From contig NZ_CP042436.1 in the NCBI RefSeq assembly GCF_007971025.1, forward strand, positions 3,100,001-3,164,000: DNA of 64,000 nt. Direction: 5' to 3'. The notes under the pieces are model-generated. The model made no database searches, was not told where the DNA came from, and saw nothing but the letters and a program-made list of their open reading frames with translations. This DNA comes from Mucilaginibacter ginsenosidivorans (GTDB lineage: Bacteria > Bacteroidota > Bacteroidia > Sphingobacteriales > Sphingobacteriaceae). Position 1 is the stretch's first letter. Each line of letters opens with the position of its first letter. The position numbers were made by a program, and so were the translations under genes. Shown in pieces: positions 16,663 through 25,575 of the stretch.

Positions 16663-16675
16663 AATAAGCTCAAAT

Positions 16676-16713
16676 GAAAAGCTAAAACGCTGATTTGGCG
16701 TTTTAGCTTTTTT
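16676..16713 (+). terminator. Rho-independent terminator of the SYLF gene
   Basis: AAAAGCTAAAACGC pairs with GCGTTTTAGCTTTT across a short TGATTTG loop and is followed by a T-run. Because the stem also carries an A-run, it can serve the convergent DinB gene as well. Confidence 0.9.
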
Positions 16714-16731
16714 GATTAAGAGGGGTAACGA

Positions 16732-17229
16732 TCAGGCAAATGGGTCCTCGTCGGCGCTTGGCCCATATACGGAAGGAATGGGTACATCCAATATCCTGAG
16801 ATAGCTTACCAGTTCGCCGCGGTGGTGATAAAAATGATTTAGTACCAGCAGCCTTGAAAATAACGATCTGGATATGGAAAAAATACTATGGTCGTTTTTT
16901 ATCAGGTCCCACTTTTGCGCGCCCCAATCATCGCTTATTCGGCCTAACAACTGTAGTGCCCCGGCCAGGCTGGTTTCGAAATTTTCCAGTATCTCGTTTT
17001 TTGAGGCTGGTATGTGGTGGGCCGTCAGAACTTCCACATTGGTTCGGCCATCATTGGCAAATGACAGGTTATTGCCGGGAATGGTAGCAACATGGAAAGC
17101 GAGTTGTCCCAGTGGCATAGCTTTATCATGCGGCGCCCAAGCTAATTTTTCTGCCGGTATTCGTTCTAATAGGCGCCTGGTTGAAGTTGCTTCAAATTCA
17201 ATTTCTGCGATCAAATCTTTTGGGTTCAT
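16732..17229 (-). CDS. DinB family protein
   Basis: A 165-residue four-helix protein of the DinB/YfiT superfamily (metal-dependent, thiol-transferase-like fold). Probable metal ligands are His49 in LGQLAFHVATIP and the paired His in NHFYHHRGELVSYLR. The start MNPKDLIAEIEFEATS and the ending around PSADEDPF are typical. Substrate unknown; several members use bacillithiol or mycothiol. It is preceded by a palindrome-promoter module identical in layout to that before the next gene upstream, implying control by the adjacent Crp/Fnr protein. Confidence 0.9.
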   Translation of the reverse strand: MNPKDLIAEIEFEATSTRRLLERIPAEKLAWAPHDKAMPLGQLAFHVATIPGNNLSFANDGRTNVEVLTAHHIPASKNEILENFETSLAGALQLLGRISDDWGAQKWDLIKNDHSIFSISRSLFSRLLVLNHFYHHRGELVSYLRILDVPIPSVYGPSADEDPFA

Positions 17230-17257
17230 AATTTTTTTTTGTTTTAATGTTATTAGG

Positions 17258-17302
17258 CAAAACTAATTTGACCACGGACCGCAAAAAGGTATCAAAAGAT
17301 AC
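17258..17302 (-). promoter_or_regulatory. Crp/Fnr-type operator plus promoter for the DinB gene
   Basis: Read on the minus strand: palindrome GTATC-TTTT-GATAC (17289-17302), one base, TTTTTG -33 box, 16-bp spacer, TAGTTTTG -7 box (17258-17265), then 28 bp to the ATG. The layout is identical to the module at 17703-17747. Confidence 0.8.
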
Positions 17303-17314
17303 AACCGGGATAAA

Positions 17315-17677
17315 TTAATTTGAGCGGTACCGGTAATAATTCCTGATCATGACGATGATCGTGATGATAGAGGAAACAGCCATCACAGGAAAGTATATCC
17401 TTTTGCGTAACGGCTGAAATTGTTGTGGAATGAATTTAATGGACATCCTCGTCAGCATAATGCCGAAAGCGAGCGTTAGCAGGAACAAGATCGCATATTT
17501 AACCGTGGGATTGCTGAACTGCATGGAACAAATGATCATCAGCACCATACCTACCGTAGCCGGTATACACGCCGTAACCTGGAAAAAACCGAATTGAAAA
17601 TAATAGCCGAAAAGGCCAACCATGCTGCAAATGATGAGGACCGAAGCGTGCAGGCGCACTAATTTTACCGTATTCAT
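17315..17677 (-). CDS. Hypothetical membrane protein with about four TM segments (120 aa)
   Basis: No family recognised. Four hydrophobic segments (near residues 12-30, 34-52, 60-76 and 92-110) are separated by short loops, with basic residues (KFIPQQFQPLRKRIYF) in one loop. The size and pattern resemble small transmembrane proteins often controlled by Crp/Fnr regulators in Bacteroidota. It lies between the Crp/Fnr gene and the DinB gene and carries its own operator-promoter module. Function unknown. Confidence 0.75.
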   Translation of the reverse strand: MNTVKLVRLHASVLIICSMVGLFGYYFQFGFFQVTACIPATVGMVLMIICSMQFSNPTVKYAILFLLTLAFGIMLTRMSIKFIPQQFQPLRKRIYFPVMAVSSIITIIVMIRNYYRYRSN

Positions 17678-17702
17678 TTTGTATTGATATTGTTGTTCAA
17701 CA

Positions 17703-17747
17703 CAAAACTACGGCCGTCTTATCCCTCAAAAAGGTATCTTTTGATAC
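17703..17747 (-). promoter_or_regulatory. Crp/Fnr-type operator plus promoter for the membrane-protein gene
   Basis: Read on the minus strand: GTATC-AAAA-GATAC (17734-17747), one base, TTTTTG, 16-bp spacer, TAGTTTTG (17703-17710), then 25 bp to the ATG. Only the 4-base palindrome centre differs from the twin module at 17258-17302. Confidence 0.8.
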
Positions 17748-17756
17748 AAGCCCGAA

Positions 17757-18392
17757 TTATAGCCCCGTAATCCTGATACTGCCGTGGAGCAATTGCAATT
17801 TGCCTTCCTGTTCAAAACGCTTCAATATTCTCGAGATCACAACCCGGGTTGTGCCTAACGCGTTTGCCAGTGCGAGGTGAGTGATGGGTATATTTCGGGT
17901 GTTTTCCCGCGAAGAATAGCTTTTAAGGTAATTGATAACTCGTACCTCTATGGTATCAAATGCTACGGTTCGGAAAAGGTCAAGCAATTCATTATAGCGA
18001 CTTTGGAAGGTGCGGATCACAAATTCGTTCCAGGGGTCATACCGGCGCTGCCATTCTTTGATAAAGCGGGTGGGTACGCAAAGTATCCCGGTTTGGGTGT
18101 CTGCGATAGCTGTCGACGGGCTTTCGACGTTGAAAAAACATGATGATAACGACATGATACACGTTTCGCCGGGCTGAACATAATATAGCAATATCTCCCG
18201 CCCGTCCGATTGCTGCGATACCCGCAGTGATCCACTGATAACCAGCGGCAACACTTTCAGATATTGCCCTTCGCGTATGATAACCTCGCCGGCGGCTGCG
18301 GTAATGAAGGTGGCATGCTCCATTATTTCCCGTTCCAGGTCGGGCCGTTGTAACATCGGGAACACCTCCGCCAGGCGTGATCTTATTTCCAT
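17757..18392 (-). CDS. Crp/Fnr family transcriptional regulator
   Basis: A 211-residue regulator. Residues about 20-115 form the cyclic-nucleotide-binding beta-roll (AAGEVIIREGQYLKVLPLVI, then GETCIMSLSSCFF), and residues 145-211 the winged helix with recognition helix TTRVVISRILKRFEQEGK. The effector cannot be inferred: no Fe-S cysteine cluster is seen, so it is not an FNR oxygen sensor. It stands upstream of two genes whose promoters share an identical GTATC-N4-GATAC palindrome, so it is the natural candidate to bind there. No such site precedes its own gene. Confidence 0.93.
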   Translation of the reverse strand: MEIRSRLAEVFPMLQRPDLEREIMEHATFITAAAGEVIIREGQYLKVLPLVISGSLRVSQQSDGREILLYYVQPGETCIMSLSSCFFNVESPSTAIADTQTGILCVPTRFIKEWQRRYDPWNEFVIRTFQSRYNELLDLFRTVAFDTIEVRVINYLKSYSSRENTRNIPITHLALANALGTTRVVISRILKRFEQEGKLQLLHGSIRITGL

Positions 18393-18535
18393 TGCTGTAA
18401 AAGTAAGTAACGCAATGTTAGGGTGCGGAAGTTTCCCGGTAATAGTAAAGTCAAAATATTTTCCAGCTTTCCCTGCCTATGCAAAAAAAATCCCGGTACG
18501 CCGGGACTTTTCTTTGCATTTTATCATTTACTATC

Positions 18536-19681
18536 TCAATCGTCAAATCCCGTATCTCTCAGTTTGATAAAATCGTCCAGCGTATCCAGCTTGATGCCTT
18601 TGCTTTTCATTTTTTTGATGTACGAGGCTGTAACACCATGGTTGCGCAGGTCTTCAGCTTTTTCAAGGCTGATGTTTTTGAACCCAAGATCGTTGATGCT
18701 TTTAATAAACCCGGCGGTAACACCGTGATCGCGCAGGTCCTGGGCCTTATCGAGGGTGATATCTTTGTAGCCTAATTTCTGCATGCTGTTCACATATTCT
18801 ACAGTAACGCCGTGGTCGCGCAATTCCTGCGCCTTATCCAGCGTCATGTTAGGGTAACCCAGCTTTTTCAAACTGGCAACATATTCTGTAGTCACGCCGT
18901 GATCGCGCAGATCCTGTGCCTGGTCGAGTGTTACATTCGGATCGCCCATTTTTTTGAGGCTGGCAATATAATCCGCAGTAACGCCATGGTCGCGCAGTTC
19001 CAGCGCCTTGTCCAGCGAAAAGCCTTTATATCCCATCTGGTGGATGCTGGCTATGTATTTAGCCGTCACCCCATGCTCCCTTAGTTCCACCAATTTGTCT
19101 ATCGGCTGGTGCCCGTATCCTTCCGCTTTAAACATAGTAAAATAATCTTCCAGCACTTTCCGACTCATGTTTTGCTCGGCCAGGTCCTTAAACTGGTCGT
19201 TTGAAATGGAGGGATAGCCATTATCCTTCATAAAGTCAAAATATGCCTTATTAATGTCGGTGAAGAAAACCGCCAGCATCAGCTCATCGTCAAGCCCACT
19301 GTAGCCCTTTTGCTCCAGGTACGATTTAAATGATGCATTTTGCTCAAACGTATAAGAGCCGTGGCCCCAGTGGTCCTGGAACACGCCTTTGAAGGTCATC
19401 TTTCCCGATTCGCGGCTTAGTGTAAATTCGCCTATCTTTCCGGCAGGCAGTGTACCCAACTCGGCCATCGTAAAATTCCGGCCGTTACTCCAATGCCTGC
19501 CATAAAATTGGATATTCACTATCCCGTCCTTCACCACAGCGTCCCATGTGCCGGGCGAATGCCCCCACCTGTCCTGCTCTTCGTCCTCTGATTTCGCCTT
19601 TTGCTGAGAGAATGCGGTACCCGCAAATGAAGTGCTTAAAGTAAGCACCGCAAAGCAGCTTATGATTGTTTTCTTATTCAT
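18536..19681 (-). CDS. Secreted protein with six 29-residue repeats (paralogue 2)
   Basis: A 381-residue exported protein. A signal peptide (ends GTAFSQQ) is followed by a beta-rich domain (WSNGRNFTMAELGTLPAG, then GKMTFKGVFQDHWGHGSYTF), and then about six 29-residue repeats built on LRDHGVT-x-EYVxSLKKLGYPN-x-TLDKA. The same N-terminal domain and repeat logic occur in the gene upstream, so the pair arose by duplication. The repeat is common in Bacteroidota exported proteins and in the tails of some antirepressor peptidases, but no function is assigned. It follows its paralogue by 55 bp and is probably in the same operon. Confidence 0.85.
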   Translation of the reverse strand: MNKKTIISCFAVLTLSTSFAGTAFSQQKAKSEDEEQDRWGHSPGTWDAVVKDGIVNIQFYGRHWSNGRNFTMAELGTLPAGKIGEFTLSRESGKMTFKGVFQDHWGHGSYTFEQNASFKSYLEQKGYSGLDDELMLAVFFTDINKAYFDFMKDNGYPSISNDQFKDLAEQNMSRKVLEDYFTMFKAEGYGHQPIDKLVELREHGVTAKYIASIHQMGYKGFSLDKALELRDHGVTADYIASLKKMGDPNVTLDQAQDLRDHGVTTEYVASLKKLGYPNMTLDKAQELRDHGVTVEYVNSMQKLGYKDITLDKAQDLRDHGVTAGFIKSINDLGFKNISLEKAEDLRNHGVTASYIKKMKSKGIKLDTLDDFIKLRDTGFDD

Positions 19682-19736
19682 CTTTAAAATTTTCTTATTG
19701 CTTTTAGTCTCTATTCACCACTCACCATTCACCACC

Positions 19737-21125
19737 TTAATTAAACGAATTCTTGATCTGTATATACTTGCGCAGACTGGTGGATTTGAATCCTTTTTGC
19801 TGCATCGAGGCAACATACTCGGGCGTAACGCCGTTCGATTTCAATGCGGGCAGTTCGTTCAGCGGGATATCGGTAAAACCAAGTTTCTTAAAGCCATCCA
19901 CGAACGATGGTTTGATATCCAGCGATTTCAAGGCAATAATGTTATGCGCATCGATATCCTTATAGCCCATATCCATAAAGCCTTTGATAAAAGCAGGGGT
20001 AACCTCCATCGATTTAAAAGCTACCAGCGAACGGATGGGAATGTTAGTGTAACCGATATCCGTAAAGCCTTTGATGTAGGCGGCTGTTATATTCATTGAT
20101 TTGAACGAGATAATATCATGGGCCGCTACATCTTTATAGCCCATATCGTTAAGTCCCTTGATAAACTCCGGCGTAATATCCATCGATTTAAAAGAGATCA
20201 GCGAATGGATAGGGGTGTTGGTATAACCAATGTCATTGAAACCTTTGATGTAGGCGGCATCGATATTCATCGATTTAAAGGCAACAACATCATGCGCGGG
20301 TACATCCTTATAACCCATAGCGGCAAGTTCATTGATATAAGCAGGCGTAATATTCATTGATTTCATGGCGATAAGCTGGTGAACGGAAATGTCGCTATAA
20401 CCAGCCGACCTGATGCCCTGTATGAAAGATTCGTCCACCTTCATAGCCGACATGGCAACCAAATTATGTGACTTAATATCTTTAAAACCGTTTTTAGCCA
20501 GCATGTCTACATAGCTTTTTTTCAGGTCGACCATGAAAAACGAGAATGCGTCGCGGTCCTTTACATCGGTAACGCCCGAGCTTTTTATATAATCGTCAAA
20601 CGCTTTGTTGGCGCTGAATTTATAAGTACCAAAACCCATATCGTCATCAAACTTGCCGTTAAAAACAATTGTCCCGGCGTCGCGCGTCAACGAGAATTCA
20701 CCTTTCTGGCCTTTCGGCAGGTTCGGGAATTCGCTCAGCGCGAAGTCAGCATCGTTCGACCAATGATTATCGTCGCTGTCCGCCCGGAACTCTATCCTGA
20801 TCTTGTCTCCTTTAATTGTGGCAAACCATTTGCCTTCGGTCATATCGGGGCCAATAACGTTTACATCTACATCAATGTCGCCCACGTCAATATCATCTAC
20901 GCTTACCTGCGGGTCGATGTTTATTGCCGGGCTGATATCTGCGATAACCGGGTTTACCGGCGGTATAACAGGATGTACCGGTGCAATAACTGCGGTAACA
21001 ACAGGACTAACCAGGGGTGCTACCGTTGTAACTACCTGGGCGTTAACACTTGTGGTGCAAAGCAACAGGCTGCCTGCTGCCAAAAGGCACTTGCGGAAAA
21101 GGGCCGGTATAGTTGAATTGTTCAT
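19737..21125 (-). CDS. Secreted protein with eight 29-residue repeats (paralogue 1)
   Basis: A 462-residue exported protein. After a signal peptide (ends SVNAQ) there is a Pro/Val-rich and then Asp-rich linker (VDDIDVGDIDVDVNVIG), a beta-rich domain shared with the downstream paralogue (WSNDADFALSEFPNLPKGQK), and about eight 29-residue repeats of the form AHDVVAFKSMNIDAAYIKGF with a NDIGYTN end. The repeats are more helical and more uniform than those in the paralogue. A double palindrome lies about 50 bp upstream. Function unknown; exported scaffold or signalling roles are speculative. Confidence 0.85.
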   Translation of the reverse strand: MNNSTIPALFRKCLLAAGSLLLCTTSVNAQVVTTVAPLVSPVVTAVIAPVHPVIPPVNPVIADISPAINIDPQVSVDDIDVGDIDVDVNVIGPDMTEGKWFATIKGDKIRIEFRADSDDNHWSNDADFALSEFPNLPKGQKGEFSLTRDAGTIVFNGKFDDDMGFGTYKFSANKAFDDYIKSSGVTDVKDRDAFSFFMVDLKKSYVDMLAKNGFKDIKSHNLVAMSAMKVDESFIQGIRSAGYSDISVHQLIAMKSMNITPAYINELAAMGYKDVPAHDVVAFKSMNIDAAYIKGFNDIGYTNTPIHSLISFKSMDITPEFIKGLNDMGYKDVAAHDIISFKSMNITAAYIKGFTDIGYTNIPIRSLVAFKSMEVTPAFIKGFMDMGYKDIDAHNIIALKSLDIKPSFVDGFKKLGFTDIPLNELPALKSNGVTPEYVASMQQKGFKSTSLRKYIQIKNSFN

Positions 21126-21493
21126 GCGATTTATTTTTTTAATTGATGATCGCTAAAGTTCAGCAAAAACAATACTAATCTATTAGGACAAATACTAATT
21201 GATTAGTATTTATAATCAGTTAATTATAACTTATTGATTATCAGTAATAAAAATTATAGAAAATTTGCTTTCCTTATTGGTGTGAATGGTGGTTGTAATA
21301 AAATCCTGTATCGAAAACGGACAGTAGGGCGTTCGGTTATGGTACGGAACATGTCAGTCGCCCCAATACGATCTAAGACTTTTTAACGCTACCCGAATAC
21401 GCGCTCCTTAACACATTGTTAATATATTTTACCAAAATGAAAATAATGCCGATATTAATGCCTACCTTGCGCACTTAATTAAAAAGAAGCATA
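21126..21493. other. Divergent intergenic region between the repeat-protein gene and the cold-shock gene
   Basis: About 370 bp with no credible gene. The left part holds the paired CTAAT-N2-ATTAG sites described separately. The right part (about 21240-21493) would supply the cold-shock gene leader, which is AT-rich; a TACCTTGC sequence at 21463-21470 is one base off the -7 consensus but has no matching -33 box. Confidence 0.6.
21171..21211. promoter_or_regulatory. Double palindromic operator CTAAT-N2-ATTAG
   Basis: CTAAT-CT-ATTAG (21175-21186 core) and AAATACTAAT-TG-ATTAGTATTT (21190-21211) share the same CTAAT-N2-ATTAG core, with centres exactly 20 bp apart (about two helical turns). The second is a perfect 10-bp-arm palindrome. 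They lie about 50-85 bp before the repeat-protein start. Confidence 0.65.
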
Positions 21494-21688
21494 ATGCAAA
21501 AAGAAGGAACAGTGAAATTTTTCAACAACACTAAAGGTTTTGGATTTATTTCACCGAGTGACAACAGAGAAGACATCTTTGTTCACTCAACAGGACTCAT
21601 CGACGACATCCGCGAAAATGACCGCGTACAGTACGAAGAGCAAACAGGCAAAAAAGGCCTAAACGCAGTAAACGTAAAAGTTATTTAA
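21494..21688 (+). CDS. Cold-shock domain protein (CspA family)
   Basis: A 64-residue single OB-fold protein. Both RNA-binding motifs are present: RNP1 as KGFGFISP and RNP2 as DIFVHST. Such proteins melt mRNA structure and act as RNA chaperones. The length is normal for the family. It stands alone, with a long AT-rich 5' region and a strong terminator right after it. Whether it is cold-induced cannot be seen from sequence. Confidence 0.95.
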   Translation: MQKEGTVKFFNNTKGFGFISPSDNREDIFVHSTGLIDDIRENDRVQYEEQTGKKGLNAVNVKVI

Positions 21689-21710
21689 GCAATCACTATA
21701 AGTTACTCGT

Positions 21711-21741
21711 AAAGCATCCGCCATACGGCGGGTGCTTTTTT
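21711..21741 (+). terminator. Rho-independent terminator of the cold-shock gene
   Basis: AAGCATCCGCC pairs with GGCGGGTGCTT across an ATAC loop, followed by TTTTTTG. Confidence 0.9.
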
Positions 21742-21840
21742 GTTTTATGGCTTTCAGCCGATCTGGAAATTTATAGGAATGCCGGCTTTATTGGTCTTGC
21801 GGCCTGGGCGCCTGTAAGAATAAGAATAAAAACGGGCTTG

Positions 21841-21950
21841 TGCGATTCCTTCCCTGGGGAAGGGGAGGAAGGGGTAATAAAGCGGCGAAACCCCTCCCGG
21901 TCTCGTCACTTTCCAGCCGCACCCCTCCCGAGGGAGGGATTTAGATCTTC
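21841..21950. repeat. GC-rich CCCCTCCC / GGGGAGG intergenic element
   Basis: The stretch contains CCTTCCCTGGGGAAGGGGAGG, a central CGAAACCCCTCCCGGTC and CCCTCCCGAGGGAGGG, with several mutually complementary arms. It resembles the dispersed intergenic CCCTCCC elements common in sphingobacterial genomes. Confidence 0.5.
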
Positions 21951-21981
21951 CCGATATATTTGGTGATGTACCTGAGAAAAT

Positions 21982-23063
21982 TTATCCGTCTGCAATTCTC
22001 TTCCTCCCCAAATACCTGCGCACCGGTATATCGTAAAATACCATGACCAGCCAGGCCACGCCAACCAGCAAAATGACAGAGGTAATTACAACCACGGAAA
22101 ACTCGGTAGTGCCTGGTTTATGCGATGCATAATAGTTCCCGAACATCCATAGCGCCGCATAATGGGTCATATACAGCGGGTATGATATTTTGCCGGAGAA
22201 CACGCATATTTTTCTAAGCCCTTCGCTCAGTTTGGCGCCGGCACCCAGGGCAACTATCAGCGGGAAATAGAACAATACTACTAAAGGTTCGGTCAGCCAG
22301 TTCCATTTGGAAAATGGCATAATAAAGGCCGCGAATACCAGTACCAACATAAGCCCGAAACCAAGCTTCGACCGGATGATCCAGTTAAAACGGTAAACCA
22401 GCATGCCCGCCAAAAATGAATAGGCTACCCGGGCTCCCCCGTCCCAAAAGGTGCCGCCGCTCCAGCCGCCCATCAGGTTGCCGGTGCGGTAACAAACAAA
22501 ACAAAGCGGAACAGTCATTAAAAGGGTAAGCAACAACAACCAGCGTTTATGCAGTTTGCTCAAAATAAAGGCATAAAAATATTGGCGATGTACTCCCAAA
22601 ACAACGACCACGCCGGTGCATTTAAGTTGAAAAGGTTAAACGCCCGTTCCGTTACCACCGGGAAGGGGATAAGCAGGATAGAACAAAGGAATATCAACGC
22701 TATTCGCCCGGTGCTGTACAACTCCGGGTGGCCGCCAAACGGGTCGAACAGGAAAGTTATCAGGCCAAGCACCGAACCCATAATTACCATCGGGTGCAGC
22801 CGTATCAGCCGTGATTTAAAAAATTCCATCACACCCATCTTCCCGATACGGTCGTCGTAAGCATAAGCGATCACAAAACCTGACAGGCAGAAAAAGAAAT
22901 CCACAGCCAAAAATCCATGCCCGATAAAGTTCTTACTGTAATCGGAAATGGCCATTTCCATAAAATGAAAGGTCACGACTGATAGCGCAGCTACCCCGCG
23001 TAATCCATCGAGAATTTCAAAATGTGGTTTGGTTTTTAATATCGCCGGTGTTTGTAGCTCCAT
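21982..23063 (-). pseudogene. Acyltransferase family 3 (OafA/YrhL-like) gene split by a 1-bp frameshift
   Basis: Two adjacent frames together encode one membrane O-acyltransferase of about 361 residues. The first part (22560-23063) has the diagnostic LDGLRGVAALSVVTFH start and a DFFFCLSGFVIAYAY block; the second (21982 to about 22580) continues with the later TM helices. The joint falls in a run of five A (22575-22579; T on the coding strand); restoring a sixth gives ...YIANIFYAFILSKLHKRW. The combined length, 1082 bp, is one base short of whole codons. Such enzymes acetylate or succinylate cell-surface sugars. Either a real disabling mutation or an indel from sequencing or assembly. Confidence 0.85.
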
Positions 23064-23136
23064 ACTTATTCATCCCGTTGGTCTATTAACAGGGACACTA
23101 ACGTCAAGAATAGCGAATATTACCAAATCCGCCAAA

Positions 23137-23337
23137 TCATCCTGCTGGGACATTGCCTGATTGCCCGGGCGGCGCTTCCTGGGGTGGCTGCTGCTGCGGC
23201 GTTATCTCGGGCGGTATCCGGTTCGGATCCTCTTGGGGTATCTGCGGTGTTTTTGGATCGCCGGGGCGTTCTATTTCGGGTTTATGCGGCGTCACGGGCA
23301 TCTCTTCCTTTTCGCCAGGGAATGTTTTCTTTTGCAT
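23137..23337 (-). CDS. Small proline-rich hypothetical protein (66 aa)
   Basis: A 66-residue, strongly Pro/Glu/Gln-rich protein (for example PEIERPGDPKTPQIPQEDPN). It has no hydrophobic core and looks disordered. Similar short proline-rich proteins are widespread in Mucilaginibacter and Pedobacter, but I cannot assign a function. There is a clean start, and the region is not otherwise coding. Confidence 0.5.
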   Translation of the reverse strand: MQKKTFPGEKEEMPVTPHKPEIERPGDPKTPQIPQEDPNRIPPEITPQQQPPQEAPPGQSGNVPAG

Positions 23338-23475
23338 GGTGGATTTTTTGATCTTATATAGATAACATATTAAGCGACGTTTGGATTTACTTTTACGCGA
23401 AGCAGGAAAAAGGCCTTATCTATTTGCCATATTACCCGTCTATTCATAATTTGCGCAACGATAATTAGACCGATT

Positions 23476-25544
23476 ATGAAAAGCACAACTTCGCAGGCCC
23501 GCAAAGCCGCCTTAACAGGCTGTTTTATACTGGCCGCATTCTTCTGTAACAAATCATCCGCTCAAACGGCAACCGCTATAAAAGAGATTAGTGATAAAGG
23601 ACATAACGCCTATTATACCTCCAATAAGGCTCCTCTTAAACCGCAATACTTTGTAAAACTGCCGGTAACAGCCATTAAACCCGGCGGCTGGCTGCGCAGG
23701 CAACTGGAGCTGCAGCGCGGGGGCCTCACCGGCAACCTCGGCGAGATAAGCGTATGGCTCTCGAAGACAGACAACGCCTGGGTAAACAAAAGCGGCAAGG
23801 CAAATATGGCTGGGAGGAATTGCCTTACTGGCTGAAAGGTTACGGCGACATTGCCTACATGCTGCGCGACCCGAAAATGCTGAAGGAAACGAAATTTTGG
23901 ATCAACACCGTCATCAAAAACCAGCGTGCCAACGGCGATTTCGGTCCGCTGAATTATACCAAACCCGGGCGGCGCGATCTTTGGGGCAATATGCCTATGC
24001 TTTGGTGCCTGCAATCATATTACGAATACTCAAGCGATCCCAGGGTGCTCAAGCTGATGTCGCGGTATTTCAAATACGAACAAACTGTACCGGATAGCCT
24101 GTTTTTGAAGGATTACTGGGAGAACAGCAGGGGCGGGGATAACCTCATCAGCGTCTACTGGCTCTATAACCGTACCAGCGAAAAATGGCTGCTCGACCTG
24201 GCCACCAAGATCGACCGCAATACGGCCAACTGGCGACAGGCCAATAACCTGCCCAACTGGCACAATGTAAACGTGGCACAGTCGTTCCGCGAGCCGGCAA
24301 CTTATTTTATGCAAAGCAATAACCCGGCCGACCTGGCAGCATCCTATAACGACTTTAAACTGATCCGCAATATTTACGGGCAGGTGCCGGGTGGTATGTT
24401 TGGCGCCGACGAGAATGCCCGCAAAGGTTATGACGACCCCCGCCAGGCCGTGGAAACCTGCGGCATGGTGGAGCAAATCACCTCGGACGAGTTCCTGCTG
24501 CAATTTACCGGCGATACTTTTTGGGCCGATAACTGCGAGGATGTGGCCTTCAATACCTTCCCTGCCGCCTTTATGCCGGATTATAAAAGCCTGCGTTACC
24601 TTACCGCCCCAAACATGGTGGTGAGCGACAGTAAGAACCACGCACCAGGTATAAACAATGACGGTCCGTTTCTGAACATGAACCCTTTCAGCAGCCGGTG
24701 CTGCCAGCATAATCATTCGGCCGGGTGGGTATATTATGCGGAGAATAGCTGGATGGCTACGCCTGATAACGGTTTGGCCGACCAGTTGTATTCCGAAGGC
24801 TCTGTTACCGCTAAAGCGGGCAACGGGCAGGCGGTTACCATAGTTACCACAACAAAATATCCTTTTAACGAGACCGTCAACCTTAAAATTCAAACTGCGG
24901 CCCCTAATAAATTTCCTGTCTACCTGCGCATACCAAAATGGTGTGTGAATGCAAGCGTACAGGTGAATGGCAGGGCAGTGCCGGTTAGTTCGGAAGGGGC
25001 GGAGTATATCAAACTGCAAAATACCTGGAAAAACGGCGACCGGATAACCCTGCACCTGCCAATGAAGATACAGGTGCGCGAGTGGGAGAAGAATAAAAAC
25101 AGCGTGAGCGTGAATTATGGCCCGCTTACATTTTCGCTGAAGATAGACGAGAAATATGTAAAAGTAGCCTCGACCAAAGAAAACGCCGTGGCCGATGCGA
25201 AATGGCAGCCGAATGCCGACCAGGCAAAATGGCCGACTTACGAGATATACCCCGCTTCGGCATGGAACTATGGGCTGGAACTAAACGATAAAGATCCGGC
25301 CATGTCATTCCAGGTTGAAAAAAGGGCCTGGCCAAAAGATAATAATCCATTCACTAACAAGTCGGCCCCAATAGTGCTGAAAGCGAAAGGCAAACAAATA
25401 CCCGGGTGGAAAATAGATCAGTATGGCTTGTGCGGGCTGCTGCCCGAAAGTCCGGTAAAAACTGATGAAGCTGAAACCAGCATTACCCTGGTACCTATGG
25501 GCGGCTCAAGGTTGAGGATATCGGCTTTCCCTGTTGTGAATTGA
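23476..25544 (+). pseudogene. Secreted GH127/DUF1680 beta-L-arabinofuranosidase-type enzyme, split by a 1-bp frameshift
   Basis: The combined product is about 689 residues. A signal peptide (ends KSSAQTA) is followed by the DUF1680 alpha/alpha toroid (GH127). The metal/nucleophile region is recognisable as ETCGMVEQIT and NPFSSRCCQHNHSAGWVYY. The frame shifts near 23799: the second frame picks up at QGKYGWEELPYWLKGYGDIA, and adding one G to AAGGC restores KSGKGKYGWEELPYW. The total, 2069 bp, is one base short. GH127 enzymes release L-arabinofuranose from plant glycans; the exact linkage is not known. Like the acyltransferase 1.2 kb away, the lesion sits in a short homopolymer. Confidence 0.88.
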
Positions 25545-25575
25545 TGAGTGTTTAGGCAGATATACCTGGCGTTAA

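Noticed and set aside
18536-19100. CRISPR-like or tandem DNA repeat array
   Set aside because: The ~87-bp periodicity is explained by the 29-residue coding repeats and the units diverge at third positions.
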